DNA of 64,000 nt from Streptomyces melanogenes (GCF_014649795.1 NZ_BMTS01000002.1:558001-622000); one strand, 5' to 3'. Positions 41,994 through 51,291 are shown, numbered from the stretch's first letter. Made by a program: numbers and translations. Notes: generated by a model not told the origin, from the sequence alone.

Positions 41994-42049
41994 CGTACGT
42001 ACGTCCCCGTCCCCGGTCCCGTACCGTGTCCGGGGACGTTGTACGTACG
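41994..42049 (+). terminator. Bulged hairpin between eno and divIC
   Basis: ACGTCCCCG (42001-42009) pairs with CGGGGACGT (42031-42039), and the stem continues as CGTACGT (41994-42000) with ACGTACG (42043-42049) across a 3-nt bulge. It ends just before the divIC ribosome binding site, so it may terminate eno or attenuate divIC. Confidence 0.5.
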
Positions 42050-42067
42050 TGAGGGGAGCGGGGCGAC

Positions 42068-42544
42068 ATGGCCAAGGGCAACCGGGACCGGTTCTCCACC
42101 GCGGCCCGGCTCAAGGTGCTCGGCGAGCAGACCGCGGCCCGGGTCTACCGCTCCCAGACCAGGCGCCAGGCGCGCCGCTCCCGGCTCACCGGGCGCGCCG
42201 CCCTGCTCGCCCTGGTGATGTGCTCGCTGGTGGTGGCCCTCGCGTACCCGATGCGCCAGTACGTGTCGCAGCGCGGCGACATCGCCGAGCAGCGCCGCAA
42301 GGAGCACGACGCGGCCACGCAGGTCGAGCGGCTGCGCGACGAGAAGGCGCGGCTCCAGGACGACGCGTACATCAAGCGGCTGGCCCGTGAGCACCTGCAC
42401 ATGCAGTTTCCGGGCGAGACCGGCTACACCGTGACCGACCCGTCGGCCGGCAAGGGCCGCCGCGACGGCAAGGCCGCCACCGGCCGCCCCTGGCACCAGA
42501 ACCTGTGGGACGGCGTGGACAAGACCGACCGCCCCGGCGACTGA
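42068..42544 (+). CDS. divIC: Septum formation initiator DivIC/FtsB-like
   Basis: 158 residues from ATG 42068 with GAGGGGAG upstream. A basic cytoplasmic N-terminus of about 45 residues (RRQARRSRLTGR) leads to one membrane helix (AALLALVMCSLVVALAYPM), then a coiled coil (QRRKEHDAATQVERLRDEKARLQDD) and the conserved YIKRLAREHLHMQFPGETGY. DivIC acts with FtsL and DivIB in the divisome, in Streptomyces at sporulation septa. It heads a divIC-DUF501-ppx operon. Confidence 0.92.
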   Translation: MAKGNRDRFSTAARLKVLGEQTAARVYRSQTRRQARRSRLTGRAALLALVMCSLVVALAYPMRQYVSQRGDIAEQRRKEHDAATQVERLRDEKARLQDDAYIKRLAREHLHMQFPGETGYTVTDPSAGKGRRDGKAATGRPWHQNLWDGVDKTDRPGD

Positions 42545-42606
42545 CGCCACCGCCCGGTCCAGACAGCGACAGATCCAGACAGACAGAGACTGAGACAGAC
42601 ACCGCG

Positions 42607-43143
42607 ATGGAAACGCCCCCGCCCCAGACGCCCAGCACCGAGCCGACCGCCGCGGACATCGCCGCCTTCCAGGAGCAGCTGGGCCGTCCGCCGCGCGGAC
42701 TGCGCGCGATCGCGCACCGCTGCCCGTGCGGCAACCCGGACGTGGTCGAGACGGCCCCCCGGCTGCCCGACGGCACGCCGTTCCCGACGACGTACTACCT
42801 GAGCTGCCCGCGGGCCGCGTCGGCGATCGGCACGCTGGAGGCCAACGGGGTCATGAAGGAGATGACGGAGCGTCTGGCGACGGACCCCGAGCTGGCCGCG
42901 GCCTACCGCGCCGCCCACGAGGACTACATCGCCCGCCGCGACGCCATCGAGGTCCTGGAGGGCTTCCCGAGCGCGGGCGGCATGCCGGACCGCGTGAAGT
43001 GTCTGCACGTCCTGGTCGGCCACTCGCTGGCGGCCGGCCCCGGGGTGAACCCGCTGGGCGACGAGGCGATCGCGATGCTCCCCGAGTGGTGGGCGAAGGG
43101 CCCCTGCGTCACCCCGTGCGCAGAGGGGGAGGACGCCAAGTGA
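42607..43143 (+). CDS. DUF501 protein
   Basis: 178 residues from ATG 42607; the ribosome binding site is weak. The core AFQEQLGRPPRGLRAIAHRCPCGNPDVVETAPRL, FPTTYYLSCPRAASAIGTLEA and HEDYIARRD is the DUF501 signature. CxCxxP, CPR and a C-terminal C...C set offer possible metal ligands. Function is unknown; the gene is almost always found between divIC and ppx in actinobacteria, as here, and its stop overlaps the ppx start. Confidence 0.9.
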   Translation: METPPPQTPSTEPTAADIAAFQEQLGRPPRGLRAIAHRCPCGNPDVVETAPRLPDGTPFPTTYYLSCPRAASAIGTLEANGVMKEMTERLATDPELAAAYRAAHEDYIARRDAIEVLEGFPSAGGMPDRVKCLHVLVGHSLAAGPGVNPLGDEAIAMLPEWWAKGPCVTPCAEGEDAK

Positions 43144-44054
43144 CCCGGGTCGCCGCCATCGACTGCGGTACGAACTCGATCCGCCTCCTGGTCGCCGACT
43201 GCGACCCGGAGACGGGCGAACTCGTCGACCTGGACCGCCGGATGACGATCGTGCGCCTGGGCCAGGGCGTTGACCGCACCGGCCGCCTCGCCCCCGAGGC
43301 GCTTGAGCGCACCTTCGCGGCCTGCCGCGAGTACGCGGCGGTCATCAAGGAGTTCGGCGCCGAGCGCCTGCGCTTCGTCGCCACCTCCGCCTCCCGCGAC
43401 GCCGAGAACCGCGACGAGTTCGTCCGGGGCGTCCTGGACATCCTGGGCGTCGAGCCCGAGGTGATCACCGGCGACCAGGAGGCCGAGTTCTCCTTCACCG
43501 GCGCCACGAAGGAGCTCCACGCCGACGGCGACTACCTGGTGGTCGACATCGGCGGCGGCTCCACGGAGTTCGTGGTCGGCTCGCGGCAGGTGCGCGCGGC
43601 CCGTTCCGTGGACGTCGGCTGCGTGCGGATGACCGAGCGCCACCACCCCGGCGACCCGGCCACCCCCGAGCAGATCGCGGCGATAAGGGCGGACGTCGAG
43701 GCGGCCCTCGACCTCGCCGAGCGGACGGTGCCGCTGCGCGAGCCCCGCACGCTGGTGGGCCTGGCCGGTTCGGTGACCACGGTCGCCGCGATCGCGCTGG
43801 ACCTCAAGGCGTACGACTCGGCGGCGATCCACCACTCCCGTATCTCCTACGAGCAGGTCCGCGCGGTCACCGAGCGGCTGCTCGCCTCGACCCACGAGGA
43901 GCGCACGGCGATCCCGGTCCTGCACCCGGGCCGCATCGACGTGATCGCGGCGGGCGCGCTGGTCCTGCTGGCGGTCATGGAGCGCACCGGCGCCCGCGAG
44001 GTCGTGGTCAGCGAGCACGACATCCTCGACGGAATCGCCTGGTCGATCGCGTGA
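43140..44054 (+). CDS. ppx: Exopolyphosphatase, Ppx/GppA family
   Basis: 304 residues, the short single-module form common in actinobacteria. ASKHA fold: phosphate loop 1 AAIDCGTNSIRLLVAD, TSASRDAENRDEF with ITGDQEAEFSF, phosphate loop 2 VVDIGGGSTEFVVG (Asp136), and VGLAGSVTTVAAI. It removes phosphate from polyphosphate chains or pppGpp. GTG 43140 overlaps the DUF501 stop (GTGA). A terminator hairpin follows at 44063. Confidence 0.93.
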   Translation: MTRVAAIDCGTNSIRLLVADCDPETGELVDLDRRMTIVRLGQGVDRTGRLAPEALERTFAACREYAAVIKEFGAERLRFVATSASRDAENRDEFVRGVLDILGVEPEVITGDQEAEFSFTGATKELHADGDYLVVDIGGGSTEFVVGSRQVRAARSVDVGCVRMTERHHPGDPATPEQIAAIRADVEAALDLAERTVPLREPRTLVGLAGSVTTVAAIALDLKAYDSAAIHHSRISYEQVRAVTERLLASTHEERTAIPVLHPGRIDVIAAGALVLLAVMERTGAREVVVSEHDILDGIAWSIA

Positions 44055-44062
44055 AAGGGGTC

Positions 44063-44089
44063 CCGGAGGGCCTTCCAGGGGCCCTCCGG
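44063..44089 (+). terminator. Terminator of the divIC-DUF501-ppx operon
   Basis: Ten-bp GC stem (44063-44072 with 44080-44089) with a 7-nt loop, nine bp after the ppx stop. Confidence 0.7.
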
Positions 44090-44109
44090 ACCGCCCTCCG
44101 CAAGAAAGT

Positions 44110-44127
44110 TCGTGAACTTCTTCACAA
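44110..44127. promoter_or_regulatory. Rex (redox-sensing repressor) operator upstream of ndh
   Basis: TCGTGAACTTCTTCACAA differs at one position from the Rex consensus TTGTGAA-N4-TTCACAA. It lies 308 bp before the ndh start. Rex represses respiratory genes when NADH/NAD is low, and NADH dehydrogenase is a fitting target. I recall ndh of S. coelicolor as a Rex target, from memory only. Confidence 0.72.
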
Positions 44128-44434
44128 GGAAAACCCGTCAGTTGGCCCCGATCGAGGGCCCCGGGCCTCTCTTCTGCAGGTCCAGAGGCTCAACAGGGCG
44201 CGATCCAAGGGTCGGACCGTATGTTACGGGCGTGTGTCGCGGCCCGGTGGTCTAGCCCGCGGAACCGTGTGAGGGCCAGTTCAGGAGGGGTGAACAACGT
44301 TCTCCCCTACACCTTGGTTCCCTCCGCACACCATGACCTGGGTCACGTGGGCCGCGAAGTGTAGCAGAGGGTCCGTCGGACCTTGTGAAGGGGCGCACGA
44401 GCGGGGGTCCACAGGGGGGTGGATACTCGATGGC
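44128..44434 (+). promoter_or_regulatory. Long ndh leader with inverted repeats
   Basis: About 300 bp between the Rex site and the ndh start with no gene. AGGGGTGAAC (44286-44295) and GTTCTCCCCT (44299-44308) form a dyad with one mismatch, and TGACC/GGTCA another (44334-44345). A promoter must lie here or at the Rex site; I cannot assign its boxes with confidence. Confidence 0.35.
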
Positions 44435-45820
44435 ATGAGCACCACGGAGCGTCCCCGAATCCTCGTCGTAGGCGGTGGGTACGTAGGCCTGTACGCGGCA
44501 CGGCGCATTCTCAAGAAGATGCGCTACGCCGAGGCGACCGTCACGGTCGTCGACCCGCGGTCGTACATGACGTACCAGCCCTTCCTCCCCGAAGCCGCCG
44601 CAGGCAGCATCTCCCCGCGCCACGTCGTCGTCCCGCTGCGACGCGTCGTGCGCGGAGCCGAGGTGCTCACCGGCCGTGTCACCAGCATCGACCAGGACCG
44701 CAAGGTCGCCACGGTCGCGCCGCTCGTCGGCGAGGCCTACGAGCTGCCCTTCGACTACCTGGTCGTCGCCCTCGGCGCGGTCTCCCGCACCTTCCCGATC
44801 CCCGGCCTCGCCGAGCAGGGCATCGGCATGAAGGGCGTCGAGGAGGCCATCGGACTGCGCAACCACGTCCTGGAGCAGCTGGACAAGGCCGACTCCACGA
44901 CCGACGAGGACGTCCGCCGCAAGGCGCTGACCTTCGTCTTCGTGGGTGGCGGCTTCGCCGGTGCCGAGACGATCGGCGAGGTCGAGGACATGGCCCGCGA
45001 CGCGGCCAAGTACTACACCAACGTGAAGCGCGAGGACATGCGCTTCATCCTGGTCGACGCCGCCGACAAGATCCTCCCCGAGGTCGGGCCGCAGCTCGGC
45101 AAGTGGGGCAAGGAGCACCTCGAGGGCCGCGGTGTCGAGATCTACCTCTCGACCTCCATGGACTCCTGCGTCGACGGCCACGTCGTGCTGAAGAACGGCC
45201 TCGAGGTCGACTCCAACACCATCGTGTGGACCGCGGGCGTCAAGCCCAACCCCGCGCTGGCCCGCTTCGGCCTGCCGCTCGGCCCGCGCGGCCACGTCGA
45301 CACCGCCCCGACCCTCCAGGTCCAGGGCACCGACTACATCTGGGCCGCGGGCGACAACGCCCAGGTCCCGGACCTCGCCGCCCGCAAGGCCGGTGTCGAG
45401 AACGCCTGGTGCCCGCCGAACGCCCAGCACGCGCTGCGCCAGGCCAAGGTCCTCGGCGACAACGTGGTCTCCGGCATGCGGGGCTTCCCGCAGAAGGAGT
45501 ACGCGCACGCCAACAAGGGTGCGGTGGCGGGCCTCGGCCTCCACAAGGGCGTCGCGATGATCGTCATGGGCAAGATGAAGATCAAGCTCAAGGGCCGTCT
45601 CGCCTGGTACATGCACCGTGGCTACCACGGTCTGGCCGTGCCCACCTGGAACCGCAAGATCCGCGTCTTCGCCGACTGGACCCTCGCGATGTTCCTGAAG
45701 CGCGAGGTCGTCTCGCTCGGCGCCATGGAGTCGCCGCGCGAGGAGTTCTACGAGGCCGCCAAGCCCGCTCCGGCCCCGGCCGCGAAGGACAAGGTCGAGG
45801 AGAAGGCCAAGGCCTCCTGA
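44435..45820 (+). CDS. ndh: Type II NADH dehydrogenase (NDH-2)
   Basis: 461 residues from ATG 44435. FAD site ILVVGGGYVGLYAARR (about 9-24), a second GxGxxG in FVFVGGGFAGAETIGEVEDM (about 170) for NADH, and FAD-contact motif TDYIWAAGDNAQVPD near 305. YQPFLPEAAAGSISPRHVVVPLR is typical of NDH-2. The C-terminal third carries the amphipathic segment (RKIRVFADWTLAMFLKREVV) that sits on the membrane. The enzyme passes electrons from NADH to menaquinone without pumping protons. A Rex-like operator lies upstream. Confidence 0.94.
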   Translation: MSTTERPRILVVGGGYVGLYAARRILKKMRYAEATVTVVDPRSYMTYQPFLPEAAAGSISPRHVVVPLRRVVRGAEVLTGRVTSIDQDRKVATVAPLVGEAYELPFDYLVVALGAVSRTFPIPGLAEQGIGMKGVEEAIGLRNHVLEQLDKADSTTDEDVRRKALTFVFVGGGFAGAETIGEVEDMARDAAKYYTNVKREDMRFILVDAADKILPEVGPQLGKWGKEHLEGRGVEIYLSTSMDSCVDGHVVLKNGLEVDSNTIVWTAGVKPNPALARFGLPLGPRGHVDTAPTLQVQGTDYIWAAGDNAQVPDLAARKAGVENAWCPPNAQHALRQAKVLGDNVVSGMRGFPQKEYAHANKGAVAGLGLHKGVAMIVMGKMKIKLKGRLAWYMHRGYHGLAVPTWNRKIRVFADWTLAMFLKREVVSLGAMESPREEFYEAAKPAPAPAAKDKVEEKAKAS

Positions 45821-45841
45821 CCTCGGTCACCCAGTAACACC

Positions 45842-45885
45842 CCGAAGGGGCCGTCCGCCATCCGTGGTGCGGACGGCCCCTTCGG
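45842..45885 (+). terminator. Terminator of ndh
   Basis: Perfect 17-bp stem (45842-45858 with 45869-45885), 10-nt loop, 21 bp after the ndh stop. Confidence 0.85.
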
Positions 45886-46029
45886 CGTGCGTGCCCGTGC
45901 GCCCGTGGATGCCGTCACCTTCGCGCCGCCGATGTACGCCCGTGGCGCTGTAGCGGGAAGGCCGGTGCCCGGGGCACTGTTGTCCGGGGTGCTGGGCATG
46001 TGGGGGTCGACTTCACGGAGGTGTGCGCC

Positions 46030-47331
46030 ATGGCCGACGTCGCGACGCGGCTGACCGCTCTCGCCGACGAGCTCCTGGGCGAGGCCCTTCCGGTCCGCAT
46101 CCGCGCCTGGGACGGCAGCGAGGCCGGCCCGCCGGGCGCCCCGGTGGTCGTGCTGCACCACCGCCGCGCCCTGCGCCGACTGCTGTGGAAGCCGGGCGAA
46201 CTGGGCCTGGCGCGCGCCTGGGTGGCCGGCGAGCTCGACATCGAGGGCGACCTCTATCTGGCCCTGGACCTGCTGTCCGGGCTGGTCTGGGAGCGCGCCG
46301 CGGAGCCGAAGGACCCGGTCCATCCCGTACGCGACCCGAGGCTGCGGGCCGCCGCCCGGGAGCTGCTGCGGCTCGCGGGCCCGCTGCCGCCGCCCGCCCC
46401 GCCCGCCGAGGAGCTGCGCCGCCGCACCGGCCGGCTGCACACCAGACGCCGCGACAAGCAGGCCGTCAGCCACCACTACGACGTGGGCAACGCCTTCTAC
46501 GAGCTGGTGCTCGGCCCCTCGATGGTCTACTCGTGCGCGTACTGGGAGCGCCCCGACGCCACCCTGGAGGAGGCCCAGCGCGACAAGCTGGAGCTGATCT
46601 GCCGCAAGCTCGGCCTCAAGGAGGGGGGCCGGCTGCTCGACGTCGGCTGCGGCTGGGGCTCGCTGGCCCTGCACGCGGCCCGCCACCACGGCGCCCACGT
46701 CGTCGGCATCACGCTCAGCGCCGAACAGGCCGCCTACGCCCGCAAGCGCATCGCCGAGGAGGGCCTGGCCGACCGGATCGAGATCCGGGTGCAGGACTAC
46801 CGGGACGTACGGGACGGTCCGTACGACGCCGTCTCCTCGATCGGGATGGCCGAACACGTCGGCTCGGTGCGCTACCGGGAGTACGCGGACGACCTGTACG
46901 CCCTGCTGAAGGACGGCGGCCGGCTGCTCAACCACCAGATCGCGCGCCGCCCCGAGGGGGACGAGGCGGCGTACCACGTGGACGAGTTCATCGACGCGTA
47001 CGTCTTTCCCGACGGCGAACTGGCCCCGCTCGGGCGGACGCTGTCGACCCTGGAGGACGCGGGTTTCGAGGCACGCGACGTGGAGGCCATCCGCGAGCAC
47101 TACGGCCTGACGCTGCGTCAGTGGGTACGCAACCTGGAGGCGGGCTGGGACCGCGCGGTACGCCTGACCACCCCCGGCCGGGCCCGCGTCTGGCGGCTCT
47201 ACATGGCGGCCTCGGCCCTGTCCTTCGAGCGCAACAGGATCGGCGTCAACCAGATCCTGGCGGTGAGGACGCCGGAGGGCGGGGGGTCGGGGATGGGGCT
47301 GAGGACGCGGAGTTGGGGGAGTACGGCTTAA
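46030..47331 (+). CDS. Cyclopropane-fatty-acyl-phospholipid synthase family methyltransferase
   Basis: 433 residues from ATG 46030 (GGAGG eight bases upstream). An N-terminal substrate-recognition region with RALRRLLWKPGELGLARAWVAGELDIEGDL is followed by the linker SHHYDVGNAFYELVLGPSMVYSCAYW and the SAM site LLDVGCGWGSLALHAARHHG (about 202-221). The later motifs SSIGMAEHVG and LLNHQIARRPEGD are characteristic. It uses S-adenosylmethionine to add a methylene bridge or methyl group to unsaturated membrane lipids. Stands alone between ndh and the PLD-like gene. Confidence 0.92.
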   Translation: MADVATRLTALADELLGEALPVRIRAWDGSEAGPPGAPVVVLHHRRALRRLLWKPGELGLARAWVAGELDIEGDLYLALDLLSGLVWERAAEPKDPVHPVRDPRLRAAARELLRLAGPLPPPAPPAEELRRRTGRLHTRRRDKQAVSHHYDVGNAFYELVLGPSMVYSCAYWERPDATLEEAQRDKLELICRKLGLKEGGRLLDVGCGWGSLALHAARHHGAHVVGITLSAEQAAYARKRIAEEGLADRIEIRVQDYRDVRDGPYDAVSSIGMAEHVGSVRYREYADDLYALLKDGGRLLNHQIARRPEGDEAAYHVDEFIDAYVFPDGELAPLGRTLSTLEDAGFEARDVEAIREHYGLTLRQWVRNLEAGWDRAVRLTTPGRARVWRLYMAASALSFERNRIGVNQILAVRTPEGGGSGMGLRTRSWGSTA

Positions 47332-47429
47332 CCAGCCCAAGGCGACCCGCAGCCGGAATGATACGTTCGGCAACCCGGGCGGCGTCCCGGAGTTCCAATT
47401 GTCATGCATATGCCACATATGGAGTACGC

Positions 47430-48698
47430 GTGCACCGCCACCGCAGAACCTGGCTCCTCGGCCTGACCGTTGCCCTGATGTCCGTCCTCGCCGCGCCGGG
47501 CGCGGCTTCAGCGGACACCGTCACCGTCACGAACGGCGCGATCTTCAACGACCCCTCCGGCCCCACCGCCGACCAGGACAAGATCCGCGACCACGTCGTC
47601 TCGCTGGTGAACGACGCCCCCGCGGGCAGCACCATCCAGATGTCGATGTACACCTTCACCGACGACGTCCTGCGCACCGCGCTGATCGCCGCGAAGGACC
47701 GCGGCGTCGCCGTGAAGCTGGTCGTCGACTACAAGTCGCACAACTTCAAGCCCGACGGCAGCGAGCTGACCAAGGGCGGCGAGTACGAGAACCTGGCCGC
47801 CGCGCTCGGCACCGACCGCACCAAGGCGTCCTGGATCCTGTCCTGCCCGCAGGGCCGCGCCTGCATCGCCAACCGCAAGCTGAACGCGGACGACGACGGC
47901 TCGATCAACCACAACAAGTTCTTCCTCTTCTCCCACACGGGAGGCGCGGACAACGTCGTGGTGCAGACCTCGGCCAACATGTCGGGCACCCAGCGCACCG
48001 ACCTCTTCAACAACGCCGTCACCCTGGTCGACGCCGGTCTCTACGCCAACTACCAGGCGTACTTCGACGACCAGGTGACGGACGGCTCCTCGGGCACGAG
48101 CAACAACACCTACTACTCGACGCCGATCAGTTCGACCAACCCGAACTACAAGACGTACTTCTTCCCCCGCAAGGAGACGTCCGGCACCACCTACTCGACG
48201 GACCCGGCCACCGACACGGTCAAGCTGATCCTCGACAAGGTCACCTGCTCCGCCACCCAGCACTCCGAGGTGCGGATGGCGGCCAACCTCTTCTACCGCG
48301 ACCAGATCGCCACCAAGCTGGCCTCGATGGTGGACGCGGGCTGCAAGGTGTACCTCGCGGCCGACGCCAACCCCAACGGCGGCGGCACGGGCGTCCCGTC
48401 GATGGGCAAGACCGTCGAGTCGATCCTGTACGGGCAGCTCACCGCGCGCGTCGAGTGCTGGGAGACCCCGCCCGCCGGGCACACCACCAACATCGGCATC
48501 CACTCCAAGTACCTGCTGGTGAACGGCACGTACGAGGGCGTCGCCAACGAGAAGGTCGTCTGGACCGGCAGCCACAACTACTCGTGGCAGGCTCTGCGCT
48601 CCAACGACGAGACGATCCTGAAGATCAACGACGACGCGGTCTACGACCAGTTCAAGGCGAACCACGACACGCTGATGTCGTACTGCGCGGGCAGCTGA
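47430..48698 (+). CDS. Secreted phospholipase-D-like protein
   Basis: 422 residues from GTG 47430 (GGAG upstream). Signal peptide: HRHRRTWLLGLTVALMSVLAAPGAASA. Two PLD half-sites are visible: INHNKFFLFS (HNK, about residue 156) and IHSKYLLVN (HSK, about 361), with GSHNYSWQAL after the second. The Asp of the canonical HxKxxxxD is replaced by Ser and Asn. SMYTFTDDVLRTALIAAKDRGVAVKLVVD is the usual PLD entry strand. Such exported proteins act on phospholipids or nucleic acids; the substitutions make the activity uncertain. A paired-hairpin terminator follows. Confidence 0.88.
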   Translation: MHRHRRTWLLGLTVALMSVLAAPGAASADTVTVTNGAIFNDPSGPTADQDKIRDHVVSLVNDAPAGSTIQMSMYTFTDDVLRTALIAAKDRGVAVKLVVDYKSHNFKPDGSELTKGGEYENLAAALGTDRTKASWILSCPQGRACIANRKLNADDDGSINHNKFFLFSHTGGADNVVVQTSANMSGTQRTDLFNNAVTLVDAGLYANYQAYFDDQVTDGSSGTSNNTYYSTPISSTNPNYKTYFFPRKETSGTTYSTDPATDTVKLILDKVTCSATQHSEVRMAANLFYRDQIATKLASMVDAGCKVYLAADANPNGGGTGVPSMGKTVESILYGQLTARVECWETPPAGHTTNIGIHSKYLLVNGTYEGVANEKVVWTGSHNYSWQALRSNDETILKINDDAVYDQFKANHDTLMSYCAGS

Positions 48699-48711
48699 CC
48701 CGTACAAGCAC

Positions 48712-48746
48712 GAAGGGCCGGACCCCACGAGGGGATCCGGCCCTTC
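48712..48746. terminator. Bidirectional terminator between PLD-like gene and ABC permease
   Basis: GAAGGGCCGGA (48712 onward) pairs with TCCGGCCCTTC (to 48746); a 15-bp stem with one mismatch and a short loop between convergent genes. Confidence 0.75.
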
Positions 48747-48762
48747 AGGCATTCCGGACCGA

Positions 48763-51291
48763 CTACTCCGTCTTGATCGCCGTCAGCATGTTCAGCCGCG
48801 CCGCGCTGCGGGCCGGCCACATCGCGGCCAGTACGCCCACCAGGCCCGCGAGGGCGAGGAACAGGGCGATCCGGTCCCACGGGACGACCAGCGCGTACGC
48901 CGGGATCGAGCCCTTGATGGTCTCGCCGATCGCCCAGGCCAGGAAGGTGCCGAGGCCGGTGCCGATGACCGCGCCGAAGACCGAGATGACGACGGCCTCC
49001 AGACGGATCATGCGCTTGACCCGGGAGCGGTCCAGGCCGATCGCCCGCAGCATCCCGATCTCCTGCTGGCGCTCGAAGACCGACATGGCCAGCGTGTTGA
49101 TGACACCGAGGACCGCGATCAGCAGCGCCATCGCGAGCAGCCCGTACATGATGTTCAGCAGCGTGTTGATCATGCCGCCGAAGGTGTCGCGGATGTCCTG
49201 CTGGTCCATGAAGCTGATCGCCGGGTTGTCGCCGAGCGCGTTGACCAGCGCCTGCTCATTGGCCTTGGTGGCGCCGCCGGACATCTTCACGAAGACCGAC
49301 TCGATGTGCGGCCGACTCTCGTGCGGGTCGAGGAGCGAGGTCGCCGCGAGCACCGGCGCCAGGAACTCCTGCTTCTTGAAGACCGCGCCGACCGTGAGGG
49401 ACGCCTTCTTCTTGTCGTCGAACTCGGCCGGCAGCCGCGAGCCCGGCTTCCAGCCGTGCTTCTTCGCCGTCTCGTCGTCGACCGCGAGCTGCCCCTGGCC
49501 GAGCGTGGCCAGCGAGCCGGAGACCGTCTCGACGTTCAGCACCTTCTCGACGTCGCCCGGCGTGACACCGGCGACCGAGCGGTAGTCGCCGTCGAGCTTC
49601 AGGTACGAGGCCTGCTTGGGCGAGGCCGCGACGACGCCCGGGGCCTTGCGCAGCTCCGGCACGACCGACTTGTCCAGGCGGTCGCCGCTGGCCATCGCGA
49701 CCATGTAGTCGGCCTTGATGTTGTCCGTGGTCGTCTTGTCGACGGCCTTGCCGACCGTGATGCCGAGCACCGACAGGGCGGTGACCAGGGTCAGGCCGAT
49801 GGCGAGCGCGGAGGCGGTGGCGCCGGTGCGGCGCGGGTTGCGGACCGCGTTCTGGCTGGCCAGCTTGCCGGAGACGCCGAACGCGCGGGTCAGCAGCGGG
49901 CGCATCACGCCGATCACCGGCCGCGAGAGCAGCGGGATCAGGATGATGATGCCGACCAGCGCGAGGAACGCGCCGAAGCCGATCATGGTCTTGCCGTCCC
50001 GCCCGGCGCCCGCGCCGGCCAGGATCGCGCCGAAGCCGCCCAGGGCGATGATCGCGCCGATGGTGTTCCGTACGACCAGCGACTTGGTGGTCGCGGCGGC
50101 GTGCACGCTGTTCATCGCGGCGACCGGCGGGATCTTCGCGGCGCGCCAGGCGGGCAGCAGCGCGGCGATCAGGGTGACGAGCACACCGACGGCGAGCGCG
50201 GCGATCACCGGGGTGGAGGAGACGATCAGCGAACCGGCCGGCAGCTTCACGCCGAACGAGTCCATCGCGGAGCGCAGCCCCACCGCGAGCCCGAGGCCGA
50301 GCCCGAAGCCGACCGCCGAGGCGACCGTGCCGACGACCAGCGCCTCGGTGAGCACCGAGCGCCTCACCTGGGCGCGGGAGGCGCCGACGGCCCGCATCAG
50401 GGCCAGCTCCTTGGTGCGCTGGGCGACCAGCATGGTGAAGGTGTTGGAGATCAGGAAGATGCCGACGAACAGCGCGATGGCGGCGAAGGCGAGCAGCGTC
50501 TGGCTGAGCGCGCTCAGCCCCTTCTCGATGTCGTCCGCCTCCTGCGCGGCGAGCGCCTGGCCGGTGCGGGCGGTGGCGTGCTCGGGCAGCAGCGGCAGGA
50601 CCTGGTCGAGGAGCTTCTGGGCGTCGGTGCCGGGCTTCGCGGAGACGTTGACCTTCTGGAAGAACCCGGGCTTGAGGTAGAGCTGCTGGGCGACCTTGGT
50701 GTCGAACAGGACGAGGCTGCCGCCCGCGTTGACCCCGCCGTCCTCGGTGGTGAAGACGCCCGAGAGCGTGTACGTCTTCACCGGCCCGTTGGTGGCGACG
50801 CGGATCCGGTCGCCGACCTTGTACCCGCCCTTGTCGGCGGTGTCCTCGTCGAGCGCGATCTGCGCGTCGAGGACCGGCCCGGTGCCGTTGGTGAAGGTGT
50901 ACGCCGGGTCCTTGCCGTCCTTGCCGGGGGAGAAGTTCCCGCCCTTGTTGGCCCAGCCCTGGCCGATCAGCTTGCCCTTCTTGTCGGCCACTCCGGCGAA
51001 CCCGTCGACGCGCCCGTTGACCGAGGTGACCCCGTCCAGGGCCTCGATCTTGCGCACGGTCTGCTTCCCGATGCCCGGGTCCTGCTTGTCGTCGTCCCGG
51101 CTGCCGAAGGACTCGGCGGCCACGGCCACGTTGTCGTAGCTCTTGGCCGACTGGTTCTTGAAGGCGCTCTTGAGGGTGTCGGTGAAGACGAGGGTGCCGG
51201 AGACGAAGGCCACGCCGAGCATCACGGCGAGCACGGTCATCAGCAGCCTGGCCTTGTGCGCGAGCACGTTGCGCAGGGCGGTTTTGAACAT
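48763..51291 (-). CDS. ABC transporter permease, FtsX/MacB type (second copy)
   Basis: 842 residues with the same two-module plan as the protein at 1474-4047: an N-terminal helix (LLMTVLAVMLGVAFVSGTLVF), an extracellular MacB-like domain, an FtsX block with RTKELALMRAVGASR, then a second extracellular domain and a final FtsX block with RQQEIGMLRAIGLDR. The start is ATG 51291. It is separated from its ATPase gene upstream by 61 bp. It is the export or mechanotransmission permease of the second MacB-like pair in the window; substrate unknown. Confidence 0.92.
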   Translation of the reverse strand: MFKTALRNVLAHKARLLMTVLAVMLGVAFVSGTLVFTDTLKSAFKNQSAKSYDNVAVAAESFGSRDDDKQDPGIGKQTVRKIEALDGVTSVNGRVDGFAGVADKKGKLIGQGWANKGGNFSPGKDGKDPAYTFTNGTGPVLDAQIALDEDTADKGGYKVGDRIRVATNGPVKTYTLSGVFTTEDGGVNAGGSLVLFDTKVAQQLYLKPGFFQKVNVSAKPGTDAQKLLDQVLPLLPEHATARTGQALAAQEADDIEKGLSALSQTLLAFAAIALFVGIFLISNTFTMLVAQRTKELALMRAVGASRAQVRRSVLTEALVVGTVASAVGFGLGLGLAVGLRSAMDSFGVKLPAGSLIVSSTPVIAALAVGVLVTLIAALLPAWRAAKIPPVAAMNSVHAAATTKSLVVRNTIGAIIALGGFGAILAGAGAGRDGKTMIGFGAFLALVGIIILIPLLSRPVIGVMRPLLTRAFGVSGKLASQNAVRNPRRTGATASALAIGLTLVTALSVLGITVGKAVDKTTTDNIKADYMVAMASGDRLDKSVVPELRKAPGVVAASPKQASYLKLDGDYRSVAGVTPGDVEKVLNVETVSGSLATLGQGQLAVDDETAKKHGWKPGSRLPAEFDDKKKASLTVGAVFKKQEFLAPVLAATSLLDPHESRPHIESVFVKMSGGATKANEQALVNALGDNPAISFMDQQDIRDTFGGMINTLLNIMYGLLAMALLIAVLGVINTLAMSVFERQQEIGMLRAIGLDRSRVKRMIRLEAVVISVFGAVIGTGLGTFLAWAIGETIKGSIPAYALVVPWDRIALFLALAGLVGVLAAMWPARSAARLNMLTAIKTE

